DNA from: Xenophilus azovorans DSM 13620
Lineage (GTDB): Bacteria > Pseudomonadota > Gammaproteobacteria > Burkholderiales > Burkholderiaceae_C
Assembly: GCF_000745855.1 (NCBI RefSeq)
Contig: NZ_KN050767.1
Span: 96,802 to 160,801 of the forward strand
DNA length: 64,000 nt
Reading direction: 5' to 3'
Position numbers and translations under genes: made by a program. Shown here piece after piece: positions 26,638-35,795 of the stretch; position 1 is the first letter of the stretch, and each line of letters starts with the position of its first letter. The notes under the pieces are model-generated. The model made no database searches, was not told the origin of the DNA, and worked only from the letters and a program-made list of their open reading frames with translations.

Positions 26638-27576
26638 TCAATACCGCTCGGGGGCGCTCAACTCGGCGAACAGCTCGCCGTAGATCCGGTGGCGGGCGGC
26701 GCTGATGTCGCCGGCCGGCTCCACCTGCGCCCGCACGCCGCAGCCCGGCTCGTGCAGGTGGGTGCAGTTGTAGAAGCGGCACTCGCCCGCGTGCTCGGCG
26801 ATGTCGGGCATCAGCGCCGCCAGTCGCGTGGGCTCGATGTGGCGCAGGCCGAATTCCTGGAAACCCGGCGAGTCGATGAGCGCCGTGCCGCGCGCTTCGT
26901 CCACCCAGTACCAGGTGGTCGTGGTGGTGGTGTGCCGGCCGCTGTTGAGGGCCTGCGAGATCTCGCCCGTGAGCGCCGCCGCGCCGGGCACCAGCAGGTT
27001 GATGAGCGTGCTCTTGCCCGCGCCCGAGGGGCCGAGCACCAGCGTGGTGTGCCCCTGCAGCCGGCGCATCAGCGCCTCGCGGTCGACCTCGCCCGAGGCC
27101 GCCAGCGACAGCGGCATCACGCCGTAGTGCATGCGGCGGTAGGCCGCCAGCCGCGCCCAGGCGCGCTCGAAGGGTTCCACCAGGTCGCTCTTGTTGAGCG
27201 CGATGATGGGCCGGATGTGTTCCGCCTCGGCCGCGATCAGCGCGCGGGCGAGCTGCTGCTCGGAGAACTCGGGCTCGGCCGCCAGCAGGATCAGCACCTG
27301 GTCGAGGTTGGCGGCGAAGGACTTGGTGCGAACTTCGTCCTGCCGGTAGAACAGGTTGCGCCGCGCCTGCACGCGCTCGATGGTGCCCTCGTCCTCGCTG
27401 GGCCGCCACAGCACGCGGTCGCCGACCACCGCCTGGCTCTTCTTGCCGCGCGGATGGCAGATGCGGCGCTCGCCGTCGGGCGTCTCGACGATGCAGTGCC
27501 GGCCGTGGCTGGCGACGACCAGCCCCTCGCGCAGCGTGGGATCCGATGCCGCCGGCGCCGCGCCGCGCTTGCCCAT
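26638..27576 (-). CDS. rsgA: Ribosome small-subunit-dependent GTPase A
   Basis: 312 residues. A circularly permuted GTPase that checks late 30S maturation. It has an N-terminal OB-fold, then G4 (ALNKSDLVE) ahead of G1 (GPSGAGKSTLIN) and G3 (LIDSPGFQEFGL), and the zinc-binding CRFYNCTHLHEPGCGV. The start ATG 27576 is used. It follows phhB by 7 bp on the minus strand. Confidence 0.96.
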   Translation of the reverse strand: MGKRGAAPAASDPTLREGLVVASHGRHCIVETPDGERRICHPRGKKSQAVVGDRVLWRPSEDEGTIERVQARRNLFYRQDEVRTKSFAANLDQVLILLAAEPEFSEQQLARALIAAEAEHIRPIIALNKSDLVEPFERAWARLAAYRRMHYGVMPLSLAASGEVDREALMRRLQGHTTLVLGPSGAGKSTLINLLVPGAAALTGEISQALNSGRHTTTTTTWYWVDEARGTALIDSPGFQEFGLRHIEPTRLAALMPDIAEHAGECRFYNCTHLHEPGCGVRAQVEPAGDISAARHRIYGELFAELSAPERY

Positions 27577-27583
27577 CAGGCGT

Positions 27584-27931
27584 TCACCGCAGCGGCATGA
27601 GCAGCGCGTCGGCCCGGCGCGCGCAGTCCAGGTCGGTGACCGAGATGCCGCCCACATCGTGCGTGGAAAAGCGCACCACGCAGCGGTTGTAGTGCACCGA
27701 CAGGTCGGGGTGGTGGTCTTCGCGGTGGGCGATCAGGGCCAGCGCGTTCACGAAGGCGATGGTCTCGAAGTAGTCGGCGAAGCGGTAGGTCTTCTCGATC
27801 GCGACGTCGGCGCCGTCGCCGCGCAGCGACCAGCCTTCCAGCTTGGCCAGGCCGGCGACGACCTCGCTGGGTTTCAGCGCCTTGCGGGCCACGCCCTTCC
27901 AGTCGCGGATGGTCAGCATGCTGTCGCTCAT
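27584..27931 (-). CDS. phhB: 4a-hydroxytetrahydrobiopterin dehydratase (pterin-4a-carbinolamine dehydratase)
   Basis: 115 residues. Regenerates pterin cofactor by dehydrating the carbinolamine. The signature is EDHHPDLSVHYNRCVVRFST, with the catalytic His pair, preceded by RFADYFETIAFVNALA. ATG 27931. It sits between the M48 peptidase gene and rsgA. No phenylalanine hydroxylase gene is in view, so it may serve molybdopterin or another pterin pathway. Confidence 0.92.
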   Translation of the reverse strand: MSDSMLTIRDWKGVARKALKPSEVVAGLAKLEGWSLRGDGADVAIEKTYRFADYFETIAFVNALALIAHREDHHPDLSVHYNRCVVRFSTHDVGGISVTDLDCARRADALLMPLR

Positions 27932-27954
27932 GGCGGGTTCCTTGAGAAGGGTTT

Positions 27955-29211
27955 TCAGGCGCCCATGCGGGCCAGGCGCTCGCTGGCCGGCGGGTGCGAG
28001 TAGTAGAACCTCACGTACACCGGGTCGGGGGTGAGGGTGGAGGCATTGTCCTGGTAGAGCTTGAGCAGCGCCGCCGAGAGGTCGCGCCCGCTGGTCTGCG
28101 CGATCGCGAAGGCGTCGGCCTCGAACTCGTCGCGGCGCGACAGCTGCGCCATCAGCGGGGCGACGAACCAGCCGAACACCGGCACGGCGAGCATGAACAG
28201 CACCAGCGCGAGCGCGTCGTTGGCGCCGGCCATCGACGGCTGCACGCCCAGCCCGGTGTAGAACCAGACCTGCCCCGACACCCAGCCCAGCAGCGCGAAG
28301 CCGGCCAGGCCCAGCAGCGCCATCAGCGCCATGCGCTTGAGGATGTGGCGGTGGCGGAAGTGGCCCAGCTCGTGCGCCAGCACGGCCTCGACCTCGCCGG
28401 GGGCGAGCTGCTGCAGCAGCGTGTCGAAGAACACCACCCGCTTGGCCGCGCCGAAGCCGGTGAAGTAGGCGTTGGCGTGCGCGCTGCGGCGGCTGCCGTC
28501 CATGACGAACAGGCCCTTGGCGACGAAGCCGCAGCGGGCCATCAGCGCGTTGACGCGCTCCTTGAGCGAGGCGTCGGCCAGCGGCTCGAACTTGTTGAAC
28601 AGGGGCGCGATCCAGGTGGGCACGATGAACTGCAGCAGCGCCGTCCACAGCACCAGCGCGCCCCAGGCCCACAGCCACCACAGCGTGCCGGCCGCACCCA
28701 TCAGCCACAGCACCAGCGCCGCCAGCGGCAGCCCGAGCGCCGCGCCCAGCAGCAGGCCCCGCACGGCGTCGGCCAGCCACAGCTTCCAGGTCATGCGGTT
28801 GAAGCCGAAGCGCTGCTCCAGGCGGAAGGTCTGCCACAGGGTGAAGGGCAGCTCCAGCAGGCTGCCGGCGAGGCTGAAGGCGGCCAGCAGGGCGAGCTGC
28901 TGTACCAGGCCCGGGCCCATCCCCTCCAGCAGCAGCCGGTTGAGCAGGTCCAGCCCGCCCAGCAGCGTCCAGCCCAGCAGCACGGCCGCGCCCCAGGCCA
29001 TCTCCAGCAGGCCGAAGCGGGCCTTGGCGATGGTGTAGTCGGCCGCCCGGCGGTGCGCCGCCAGGCCGATGCTGCGGTCGAAGGGAGGTGGCACGGCGTC
29101 GCGGTGGCGCGCCACGTGGCGGATCTGGCGGCTGGCCAGCCAGAACCGCACGGCCAGGCTCAGGACCAGCATGGCCGAGAAGGCGAGGGTGAAGGCGAGC
29201 GAGGCGTTCAT
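27955..29211 (-). CDS. M48-family integral-membrane metallopeptidase (Ste24-like)
   Basis: 418 residues with about six membrane helices. The zinc site is HELGH (His280-Glu281-His284) within VLAHELGHFRHRHI, and the third ligand lies in RDEFEADAFAIAQ. The N-terminal peptidase_M48_N region (EQRFGFNRMTWKLWLAD) is that of CAAX-protease/Ste24 relatives. These enzymes probably degrade or trim membrane proteins. The start is ATG 29211. It is 23 bp upstream of phhB, and divergent from orn across 60 bp. Confidence 0.92.
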   Translation of the reverse strand: MNASLAFTLAFSAMLVLSLAVRFWLASRQIRHVARHRDAVPPPFDRSIGLAAHRRAADYTIAKARFGLLEMAWGAAVLLGWTLLGGLDLLNRLLLEGMGPGLVQQLALLAAFSLAGSLLELPFTLWQTFRLEQRFGFNRMTWKLWLADAVRGLLLGAALGLPLAALVLWLMGAAGTLWWLWAWGALVLWTALLQFIVPTWIAPLFNKFEPLADASLKERVNALMARCGFVAKGLFVMDGSRRSAHANAYFTGFGAAKRVVFFDTLLQQLAPGEVEAVLAHELGHFRHRHILKRMALMALLGLAGFALLGWVSGQVWFYTGLGVQPSMAGANDALALVLFMLAVPVFGWFVAPLMAQLSRRDEFEADAFAIAQTSGRDLSAALLKLYQDNASTLTPDPVYVRFYYSHPPASERLARMGA

Positions 29212-29271
29212 GGGGGATGCCGAGTGTAGTGGCGGCCCCGCGGCCCGAAACGCGTCGTGGACAATGCGCCG

Positions 29272-29853
29272 ATGCCCGATACCTCCATTGCCTCCGCCCC
29301 CGCCGAACTGCGCAAGAGCGACCAGAACCTGGTCTGGCTGGACTGCGAGATGAGCGGCCTGGACCCCGAGAAGGAACGCCTGCTGGAGATCGCCGTCGTC
29401 GTCACCGGCCCCGACCTGGCGCCGCGCATCGAGGGCCCGGTGCTGGTCATCCACCAGAGCGAGGCCGTGCTGGACGGCATGGACGCCTGGAACAAGGGCA
29501 CGCACGGGCGCAGCGGCCTGATCGACAAGGTGCGCGCCTCCACGCTCGACGAGGCTGCGGCCGAGCAGCAACTGCTGGACTTCATCGCCCGCTACGTGCC
29601 GAAGCACGGCTCGCCCATGTGCGGCAACACCATCGGGCAGGACCGGCGCTTCCTGGTCAAGTACATGCCGAAGCTGGAGGCGTACTTCCACTACCGCAAC
29701 CTGGACGTCAGCACCCTCAAGGAGCTGGCGCGGCGCTGGAAGCCGGCCGCCTACGCCGCCTTCAAGAAGCAGCAGGCCCACACCGCGCTGGCCGACGTGC
29801 ACGAGTCCATCGACGAGCTGGTGCACTACCGCAGCACCTTCCTGCGCCTGTGA
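29272..29853 (+). CDS. orn: Oligoribonuclease
   Basis: 193 residues. A DEDDh 3'-5' exonuclease that clears 2-5-nt RNA and pGpG. Motifs: [20 protein letters not shown] (DE), [11 protein letters not shown] (D) and the C-terminal [18 protein letters not shown] (H-x4-D). ATG 29272 is chosen; GTG 29257 is possible. Followed by a dispersed repeat. Confidence 0.97.
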   Translation: MPDTSIASAPAELRKSDQNLVWLDCEMSGLDPEKERLLEIAVVVTGPDLAPRIEGPVLVIHQSEAVLDGMDAWNKGTHGRSGLIDKVRASTLDEAAAEQQLLDFIARYVPKHGSPMCGNTIGQDRRFLVKYMPKLEAYFHYRNLDVSTLKELARRWKPAAYAAFKKQQAHTALADVHESIDELVHYRSTFLRL

Positions 29854-29861
29854 AACAGACA

Positions 29862-29976
29862 CCCCCAGTCTCCGCGGACTTCGTTCCGTTTCGCCAACCC
29901 CCTCAAGGGGGCACACCCGACGGCCCGGCCAAGCCGGTTCCGTGGGTGTTCCCGCATGGCCTGCTCCGCGGCCGTC
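29862..29976 (+). repeat. Dispersed intergenic repeat, copy B
   Basis: About 115 bp directly after orn, forward orientation: begins CCCCCAGTCTCCGCGGAC, has CCAACCCCCTCAAGGGGG as an internal hairpin and ends GCATGGCCTGCTCCGCGGCC. The rest of the orn-hisN spacer (to 30067) shows no gene. Confidence 0.85.
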
Positions 29977-30067
29977 GGTTCTGCGGCGCTCGGTACGCCG
30001 CCGGCGGTGCGTGATGCAGTGACGGTCGATGCCCGGCAGCGTCGCGCGGCTGCGGTCTAATGCGGCC

Positions 30068-30844
30068 ATGCCGCCTGCCATCCACCCGCTGCTCGCCACC
30101 GCCCACGCCCTCGCCGATGCCGCCGCGCGGCAGTCGATGGCCTATTTCCGCCAGCCGCTGGAGATCGTCACCAAGGCCGACGACAGCCCCGTCACGCTGG
30201 CCGACCGCGCGGCCGAGCAGGCGATGCGCGACGTGCTCGCCGCGCAGGCGCCCGAGGACGGCATCTACGGCGAGGAGCACGGCCAGCAGCGCCTGGATGC
30301 CGGGCGCGTGTGGGTGCTCGACCCGATCGACGGCACGCGCAGCTTCATCACCGGCTCGCCGCTGTGGGGCACGCTGATCGCCGCGTTCTCGGGCGGGCGC
30401 GTCGAGCTGGGCATGATCGACATGCCGGTGCTGGGCGAGCGCTGGATCGGCCAGGACGGCGTGGCCATGCGCAACGGCCAGCCGGTGCGCGTGCGCGGCT
30501 GCACGCGACTGGCCGAGGCGCGCATCGTCACCACCTCGCCCGACATCTTCGCGCCGGCCGACTGGGCCGTCTTCGACGCCTTGAGCCGCCGGTGCGCGAT
30601 GCGCCGCTTCGGTGGCGACTGCTACGGCTACGCGCAACTGGCGGGTGGCACGATCGACCTGGTCGTGGAGACCGGCCTGCAGCCCTACGACTACCTCGGC
30701 CCGGCCGGCGTCATCGAAGCCGCGGGCGGCGTGATCACCGACTGGGAGGGCCGCCCGCTGGGCCTGCAGCCCGACTGCCGCGTGGTCGCCGCCGCCACGC
30801 CCGAGCTGCACCGCGCGGCGCTGGCGGTGCTGCAGGCCCAGTGA
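30068..30844 (+). CDS. hisN: Histidinol-phosphatase, inositol-monophosphatase family
   Basis: 258 residues from ATG 30068. Metal-binding motifs: GEEHG, WVLDPIDGTRSFITG and, near the C-terminus, QPYDYLGPAGVIEAAGG. The GTRSFI and RRFGGDCYGYAQLAGG patterns are those of the HisN subgroup that dephosphorylates histidinol phosphate. General inositol phosphatase activity cannot be excluded. The DUF2905 gene follows after 6 bp. Confidence 0.87.
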   Translation: MPPAIHPLLATAHALADAAARQSMAYFRQPLEIVTKADDSPVTLADRAAEQAMRDVLAAQAPEDGIYGEEHGQQRLDAGRVWVLDPIDGTRSFITGSPLWGTLIAAFSGGRVELGMIDMPVLGERWIGQDGVAMRNGQPVRVRGCTRLAEARIVTTSPDIFAPADWAVFDALSRRCAMRRFGGDCYGYAQLAGGTIDLVVETGLQPYDYLGPAGVIEAAGGVITDWEGRPLGLQPDCRVVAAATPELHRAALAVLQAQ

Positions 30845-30850
30845 GCTTGC

Positions 30851-31045
30851 ATGCTGCGCTGGCTGCTCGTCGTCGTCGTGGCCCTGCTGCTGATGCAGGG
30901 CCTCACGGGCTGGCTGCGCAAGCTGGGCTTCGGCCGGCTGCCGGGCGACTTCGAGTTCCGCGCCTTCGGGCGCATCTGGCAACTGCCGATCGCCAGCACG
31001 GTGGCGCTGAGCCTGCTGGCGGCGCTGGTCGCGCGGTTGTTGTGA
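30851..31045 (+). CDS. DUF2905 small membrane protein
   Basis: 64 residues. A first hydrophobic helix (about 2-20), the conserved GFGRLPGDFEF block and a second helix (about 45-64) match the DUF2905 pattern. Function is unknown. Placed 6 bp after hisN and 22 bp before the ROK gene. Confidence 0.85.
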   Translation: MLRWLLVVVVALLLMQGLTGWLRKLGFGRLPGDFEFRAFGRIWQLPIASTVALSLLAALVARLL

Positions 31046-31067
31046 AGCCCTTGCACTCCGGAGCACG

Positions 31068-32000
31068 ATGAAAGCCTGCGTCGACATCGGCGGCACCAAG
31101 GTCGCCGTCAGCCTGGCCGAAGACGGCCGGAAGGAACTCCAGGCCCGCCAGGCCGAGCCGACCGCCAAGGAGGGCGCACCCGACGCCGTCGCGCAGCAGG
31201 TCATGCGCCTGATCGACGCGGCCTGCGCGCAGCTCGGCGTGCCGGCCGCGTCGGTGGACGGCGTGGGCGTGTCGGCGGCGGGCCCCTTCATCCTCGACGC
31301 CGGCGGCGCCGTCGAACTCGCCACGCCCAACATCTGCGGCGGCCTGGCCGGCCCGGCCCGCGGGCTGCCCAACGACTGGACCAGCGCCGTCATCGAGGCG
31401 CCGCTGCGCCGCCGCTACGGCCGCGTGCGGGTGGAGAACGACGCCGTCTCCGCGCTGGAGGCCGAGCGCCGCTGGGGCGCGCTGCAGGGGCTGGACCACT
31501 GCGCCTACGTCACCTGGAGCACCGGCGTGGGCGTCGGCCTGTGCGTGGACGGTCGCACCCTGCGCGGCAAGGGCGGCAACGCCGGCCATGCGGGCCACAG
31601 CTTCGTCGCCGACGACGACAACCAGCACGCGCTGTGCGGCTGCGGCAACGTGGGCGACGTGGAGGGCCTGGTGGCGGGCAACGCCATCGAGCGCCGCTTC
31701 GGCATGCCGGCCGCGCAGCTCTTCGGCGCGGCGCGGGCCGGCGACGCGCGTGCCCTCGGGATCACCGACGGCCTGGTGCGCGTGATGGGCCGCCTGCTCT
31801 ACAACCTGGTCGTCACGCTCGACCTGCAGCGCGTGAGCCTCGGCGGCAGCGTGTTCCTGCACAACCGCGACCTCCTGCTGCCGCGCCTGCAGGCGCAGAT
31901 CGACGGCCGGCTGCCGGCGCTGACGCAGGGCGTGCGCCTGGCCGCCGCCGGCCTGGGCGAGCAGGTCGGCGACTACGCGGCACTCGCGCTGGTGGCCTGA
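31068..32000 (+). CDS. ROK-family sugar kinase-like protein
   Basis: 310 residues. The ATPase core starts CVDIGGTKVAVSLAEDG and continues with NDAVSALEAERRWGA and STGVGVGLCVDG. The ROK zinc motif is altered: HALCGCGNVGDVEG keeps the first two Cys but has Asp where the third usually lies, so zinc binding may be weakened. No DNA-binding domain is present, so it is a kinase-type member (glucose, N-acetylmannosamine or similar). The 3' end overlaps the convergent MocR gene by 28 bp. Confidence 0.85.
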   Translation: MKACVDIGGTKVAVSLAEDGRKELQARQAEPTAKEGAPDAVAQQVMRLIDAACAQLGVPAASVDGVGVSAAGPFILDAGGAVELATPNICGGLAGPARGLPNDWTSAVIEAPLRRRYGRVRVENDAVSALEAERRWGALQGLDHCAYVTWSTGVGVGLCVDGRTLRGKGGNAGHAGHSFVADDDNQHALCGCGNVGDVEGLVAGNAIERRFGMPAAQLFGAARAGDARALGITDGLVRVMGRLLYNLVVTLDLQRVSLGGSVFLHNRDLLLPRLQAQIDGRLPALTQGVRLAAAGLGEQVGDYAALALVA

Positions 32001-33481
32001 GGGCGCACCCGCGCGGCCGGCTCGGCGGCGCGGCCCGGCATCCGCGCCAGCCGCTCCGAGGCGATGCCGCCGAGCCGCCGCAGCCCGGCCTCGATCGCGT
32101 CGGACCACGGCCAGCCGCAGTTGATGCGCAGGTAGTGGTCGAAGCGCGCGCCGTTGGAGAACAGCGTGCCCGGCGCCACCAGGATGTGCTCGCGCAGCGC
32201 CGCGTCGAACACCGCCATCGACGGCAGGCGCCCGGGCAGCTCCACCCAGAGCTGCAGCCCGCCGGGCGGCAGGTTGATGCGCGTGCCGGCCGGGAAGTGC
32301 TGCGCGATGGCGTCGGCCGTGCGCTCGCGCTGGGTGCGCAGCCGCTCGCGCAGCCGGCGCAGGTGGCGGTCGTAGGCGCCGGTGGCCATGAAGCGGCCGG
32401 CCGCCGTCTGCGACAGCTCCTCGTTGCTGCGCGTCTGCGCGTACTTGAGCATCTCCACCCGCGCGTGCCAGCGGCCGGCATGGATCCAGCCCAGCCGCAG
32501 GCCCGGCGCCAGCACCTTGTGCAGCGAGGCGCAGTGGATGACGTTGCCCGTGGCGTCGAAGGACTTCAGCGCGCGCGGCGGCGCCTCGGCGTCGAGCAGC
32601 TCGCTGTAGGTGTCGTCCTCGATCAGCGCGATGCCGTGGCGCTCGCACAGCGCCGCCAGCCGCGCCTTGTGCGCGTCGGGCATCACGCTGCCCAGGGGGT
32701 TCTGCAGGTGCGGCACCACCACCACCGCCTTGATGTCGCGGTAGGCGTCGATGGCCAGCTCCAGCGCCTCGACCGACAGGCCGGTCTGCGGGCTGGTGGG
32801 GATCTCCAGTGCGCGCATGCCCAGGCTCTCGAGCACTTGCAGCAGGCCGTAGAAGGTGGGCGACTCCACCGCCACCGTGTCGCCCGGCTGCGCCACGGCG
32901 CGCAGCGCGAGGTTCAGCGCCTCGATGCAGCCGTTGGTGGGCAGCACCTCCTCGGGCGCCAGCGTCATGCCCACCCGCACCGCGCGCTGCGCCACCGCCT
33001 CGCGGAAGGGCGTGCGGTTGCGCGAGGGTGCGGCCAGCGTCAGCATCTCGGGCCGGCGCCGCAGCGCTTGGCCGATGGCGGCGCGCAGCGCCTCGGCCGG
33101 GTACAGCGCAGGCGCGCCGCGGGCGATGGAGAAGTCCAGCCGGACCTCGTTGTAGCGGCGGCGGGCGACGAAGTCCGACACCTTCTCGTGGATGCCGACG
33201 AACTGCGCCGGGTCGGGCGCGCGGTCGGCGGCGGGCTCGTCCATCGGCGTGGTCTGCAGGCGGCGCGGGCGCCGCACGAAGTAGCCGGAACGCTCGCGCG
33301 CCTCGGCCCAGCCCTCGGCCTCCAGCGTGCGGCACACCTGCAGCGCGGTGGACAGGCTCACGCCGTGCAGCTTCATCAGCTCGCGCAGCGAGGGCAGCCG
33401 GTCACCCGGGCCGAGCGAGCCGGCCCGCACCGCGGCCAGGTAGTGCTGGGCGATCTGGCGGTAGCGCGGCGGCGTGTGCAT
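31973..33481 (-). CDS. MocR-type regulator (GntR helix-turn-helix plus aminotransferase domain)
   Basis: 502 residues from ATG 33481. N-terminal winged helix (about 5-75; LPSLRELMKLHGVSLSTALQ), then a fold-type I aminotransferase domain with VVVVPHLQNPLGSVMP and the PLP lysine in ASLHKVLAPGLRLGW. Such proteins sense PLP or amino-containing ligands. It is divergent from a DUF2917 gene with a 177-bp spacer. No target operon is obvious; its own promoter and the DUF2917 gene are the nearest candidates. Confidence 0.92.
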   Translation of the reverse strand: MHTPPRYRQIAQHYLAAVRAGSLGPGDRLPSLRELMKLHGVSLSTALQVCRTLEAEGWAEARERSGYFVRRPRRLQTTPMDEPAADRAPDPAQFVGIHEKVSDFVARRRYNEVRLDFSIARGAPALYPAEALRAAIGQALRRRPEMLTLAAPSRNRTPFREAVAQRAVRVGMTLAPEEVLPTNGCIEALNLALRAVAQPGDTVAVESPTFYGLLQVLESLGMRALEIPTSPQTGLSVEALELAIDAYRDIKAVVVVPHLQNPLGSVMPDAHKARLAALCERHGIALIEDDTYSELLDAEAPPRALKSFDATGNVIHCASLHKVLAPGLRLGWIHAGRWHARVEMLKYAQTRSNEELSQTAAGRFMATGAYDRHLRRLRERLRTQRERTADAIAQHFPAGTRINLPPGGLQLWVELPGRLPSMAVFDAALREHILVAPGTLFSNGARFDHYLRINCGWPWSDAIEAGLRRLGGIASERLARMPGRAAEPAARVRPQATSASAA

Positions 33482-33658
33482 GGAGCGATGGTGCGCCGGG
33501 CAGGCCGGCCGGCACAGATGCAGTTGGACGCAAAACGACCATAACAGAGGCCGTGCGCGGCCCGCTGTTGCGGCACACGAAGGCATCGCGTGTGCCTGTT
33601 CCGCACGGCAGGCCGTTCCTAGGATGAAGCCATCCGCAGACCTCGCCAGGAGCGCACC

Positions 33659-33988
33659 ATGAGCCCCCATCCCTGTCCCCCCGACCGGCCCCTGGCCGCC
33701 GGCCAGTCGCTGCAACTGGCGGTCGATGCCGGCACCGCCGTGTTCGCGTCGCAGGGGCGCCTGCGCATCGACGAGGCGCCGCGCTGGCTGGCGGACGTGG
33801 CCGTGCCGGTCGGCCGCAGCCTGGACGAGGGCGAGGGCTGGGTGGTCGAACGGGCGGGCTGGATCACCGTGCGCGCGCTGGGCGGCGCGGCGGCCCGGCT
33901 GCGGTGCGTGCCGGCCGGCACGGGCGGCCGCGGGTGGCGGCTGGCGCTGCCCCGCGCCCTGCACGGATGGTTCCGGCCCGCCGGCTGA
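33659..33988 (+). CDS. DUF2917-like small protein
   Basis: 109 residues, beta-rich, with the pattern L-x-AGQSLQLAVDAGTAVFAS then GRSLDEGEGWVVERAGWITV, resembling the cupin-like DUF2917 family that often sits opposite MocR-type regulators. Good ribosome-binding site (CCAGGAG). Function unknown. Convergent with the SDR gene. Confidence 0.65.
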   Translation: MSPHPCPPDRPLAAGQSLQLAVDAGTAVFASQGRLRIDEAPRWLADVAVPVGRSLDEGEGWVVERAGWITVRALGGAAARLRCVPAGTGGRGWRLALPRALHGWFRPAG

Positions 33989-34000
33989 GTCCGCCCCGGT

Positions 34001-34762
34001 TCAGAGGAACATGCCGCCCGACACCTCGATGCGCTGGCCCGTCATCCAGCCGTTGTCGGGCCGCAGCAGCGCGGCGACGGCGGCGCCGATGTCGTCCGGC
34101 AGCCCGGCGCGGCCCTGCGCCGTGACGGAGGCGACGAAGGCGTTGAGCTGCGCGTTGTCGCGCACCGCGCCGCCGCCGAAGTCGGTCTCGATCGCACCCG
34201 GGGCGATGGCGTTGACCGCGATGCGGCGCGTGCCCAGCTCGCGCGCCTGGTAGCGCGTCAGCACCTCGATGGCGCCCTTCATCGATGCGTAAGCCGCATA
34301 GCCGGGCAGCGAGAAGCGCGCCAGTCCGGACGAGACGTTCAGGATGCGCCCGCCGTCGGCGATCAGCGGCAGCAGCGCCTGCGTGAGGAAGAACGGCCCC
34401 TTCAGGTGCACGGCCACCAGTTCGTCGAACTGCGCCTCGGTCGTCTCGGCGAAGGCCGCGTGCACGCCGATGCCGGCGTTGTTGACGAGGTAGTCGAACT
34501 GCGTGCGCTGCCAGGTGCCGGCCAGGGCCTGCTTCAGCGCCGCGGCGAAGTCGCCGAAGCCGCGGGGCTGCGACACGTCCAGCGGCAGGGCGACGGCGCG
34601 CCGGCCCAGGGCCTCGATCTCCTGCACCACTGCCTGTGCTTCGGATGCACTGCTGCGGTACGTGAGCACGATGTCGACGCCGGCCCGGGCCAGGTGCAGC
34701 GCGGCGTTGCGGCCGAGCCCGCGGCTGCCGCCGGTGATGAGTGCGATGGGGGTGGTGGTCAT
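34001..34762 (-). CDS. Short-chain dehydrogenase/reductase
   Basis: 253 residues from ATG 34762. Nucleotide site ITGGSRGLGRNAALHL, NNAG at about residues 93-96, catalytic Ser in NVSSGLARFS and YAAYASMKG (Tyr/Lys pair), ending in the GWMTGQRIEVSGGMFL cap. It is probably NADP(H)-dependent with unknown substrate. Divergent from a LysR gene, which is its likely regulator. Confidence 0.92.
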   Translation of the reverse strand: MTTTPIALITGGSRGLGRNAALHLARAGVDIVLTYRSSASEAQAVVQEIEALGRRAVALPLDVSQPRGFGDFAAALKQALAGTWQRTQFDYLVNNAGIGVHAAFAETTEAQFDELVAVHLKGPFFLTQALLPLIADGGRILNVSSGLARFSLPGYAAYASMKGAIEVLTRYQARELGTRRIAVNAIAPGAIETDFGGGAVRDNAQLNAFVASVTAQGRAGLPDDIGAAVAALLRPDNGWMTGQRIEVSGGMFL

Positions 34763-34804
34763 GGTGCGTCTGCCTTTCCGAGAAGAAGAGTGGGTTGGAA
34801 TGGA

Positions 34805-34837
34805 CTGTATGGAGGAACAATCAATGAATAAATACAG
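34805..34837. promoter_or_regulatory. Possible LysR operator between SDR and LysR genes
   Basis: Inverted half-sites CTGTAT and ATACAG separated by 21 bp in the 114-bp AT-rich divergent spacer. Position suits a LysR-type site controlling both genes. Tentative. Confidence 0.3.
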
Positions 34838-34876
34838 AGAAAATCGCTTCACTGTTCAGAAAAAATTGACAAACTG

Positions 34877-35776
34877 ATGGACCTTGACGCGCTGCGCATC
34901 TACCTCCTGGTGGCCGAGGCGGCCAGCTTCACCCGCGCGGCCGAGCGCCTGGGGCTGACACGGGCGCGCGTGTCCACCGTCGTCCAGCAGCTCGAGGCGG
35001 AATTGGGCACGCGCCTGCTGCAGCGCACGACGCGCAGCGTGCGCGTGACGCCCGACGGCCAGCTCTTCGCCGAGCGCGCGCAGGCGCTGGTGGGCGACGC
35101 CGACGAACTGCAGGCGCTGTTCCAGCGCCAGCCGGCGGCGCTGCGGGGGCGGCTGCGGGTGGACATGCCGGGCCAGCTGTCGAGCCAGGTGCTCGTCCCG
35201 CGCCTGCCGGAGTTCGTCGCGGCGCATCCGCAGATCGAGATCGAGCTCAGCAGCACCGACCGCCGGGTCGACCTGGTGCACGAGGGCTTCGACTGCGTGA
35301 TCCGCGCCGGCGCGCTGCGCGAGTCGGGGCTGGTGGCGCGGCCGCTGGGCGAGCTGGTGCAGATCAACGTGGCCAGCCCCGCCTACCTGGCCGCCTTCGG
35401 CACGCCGCGCTCGCTGGAGGACCTGGCGCACCACCGGCTGGTGCGCTACTCGTCCACGCTGGGCGGCGCCGCGACGGGCTGGGAGTACGTGGAAGGCGGC
35501 GAGCAGCGGATGCTGCCGATGGCCGCCGTGCTCACCGTCAACAACACCTTCGCCTACGAGTCGGCCTGCCTGGCGGGGCTGGGCCTGATCCAGGCGCCGG
35601 CGCTGGGCCTGCGCGGGATGATCGAGGCCGGCCGGCTGGTCGAGGTGCTGCCGGACCTGCGCCCCGAACCGCTGCCCGTGACGCTGCTCTATGCCCACCG
35701 GCGCCAGGTGGCGCGGCGGGTGCAGGCCTTCATGGACTGGGTGGCCGGGGTGATGGAGGAGGTGCTGGCGCGCTGA
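34877..35776 (+). CDS. LysR-family transcriptional regulator
   Basis: 299 residues. N-terminal winged helix (about 1-60: AASFTRAAERLGLTRARVST) and a LysR substrate-binding domain (RGRLRVDMPGQL onward; LVHEGFDCVIRAGAL). It belongs to the CrgA/DmlR-like group. No strong ribosome-binding site before the ATG at 34877, in an AT-rich leader. It faces the SDR gene, so control of that gene is likely. Confidence 0.93.
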   Translation: MDLDALRIYLLVAEAASFTRAAERLGLTRARVSTVVQQLEAELGTRLLQRTTRSVRVTPDGQLFAERAQALVGDADELQALFQRQPAALRGRLRVDMPGQLSSQVLVPRLPEFVAAHPQIEIELSSTDRRVDLVHEGFDCVIRAGALRESGLVARPLGELVQINVASPAYLAAFGTPRSLEDLAHHRLVRYSSTLGGAATGWEYVEGGEQRMLPMAAVLTVNNTFAYESACLAGLGLIQAPALGLRGMIEAGRLVEVLPDLRPEPLPVTLLYAHRRQVARRVQAFMDWVAGVMEEVLAR

Positions 35777-35795
35777 GGGCGCCTGTGCCGCGTGC

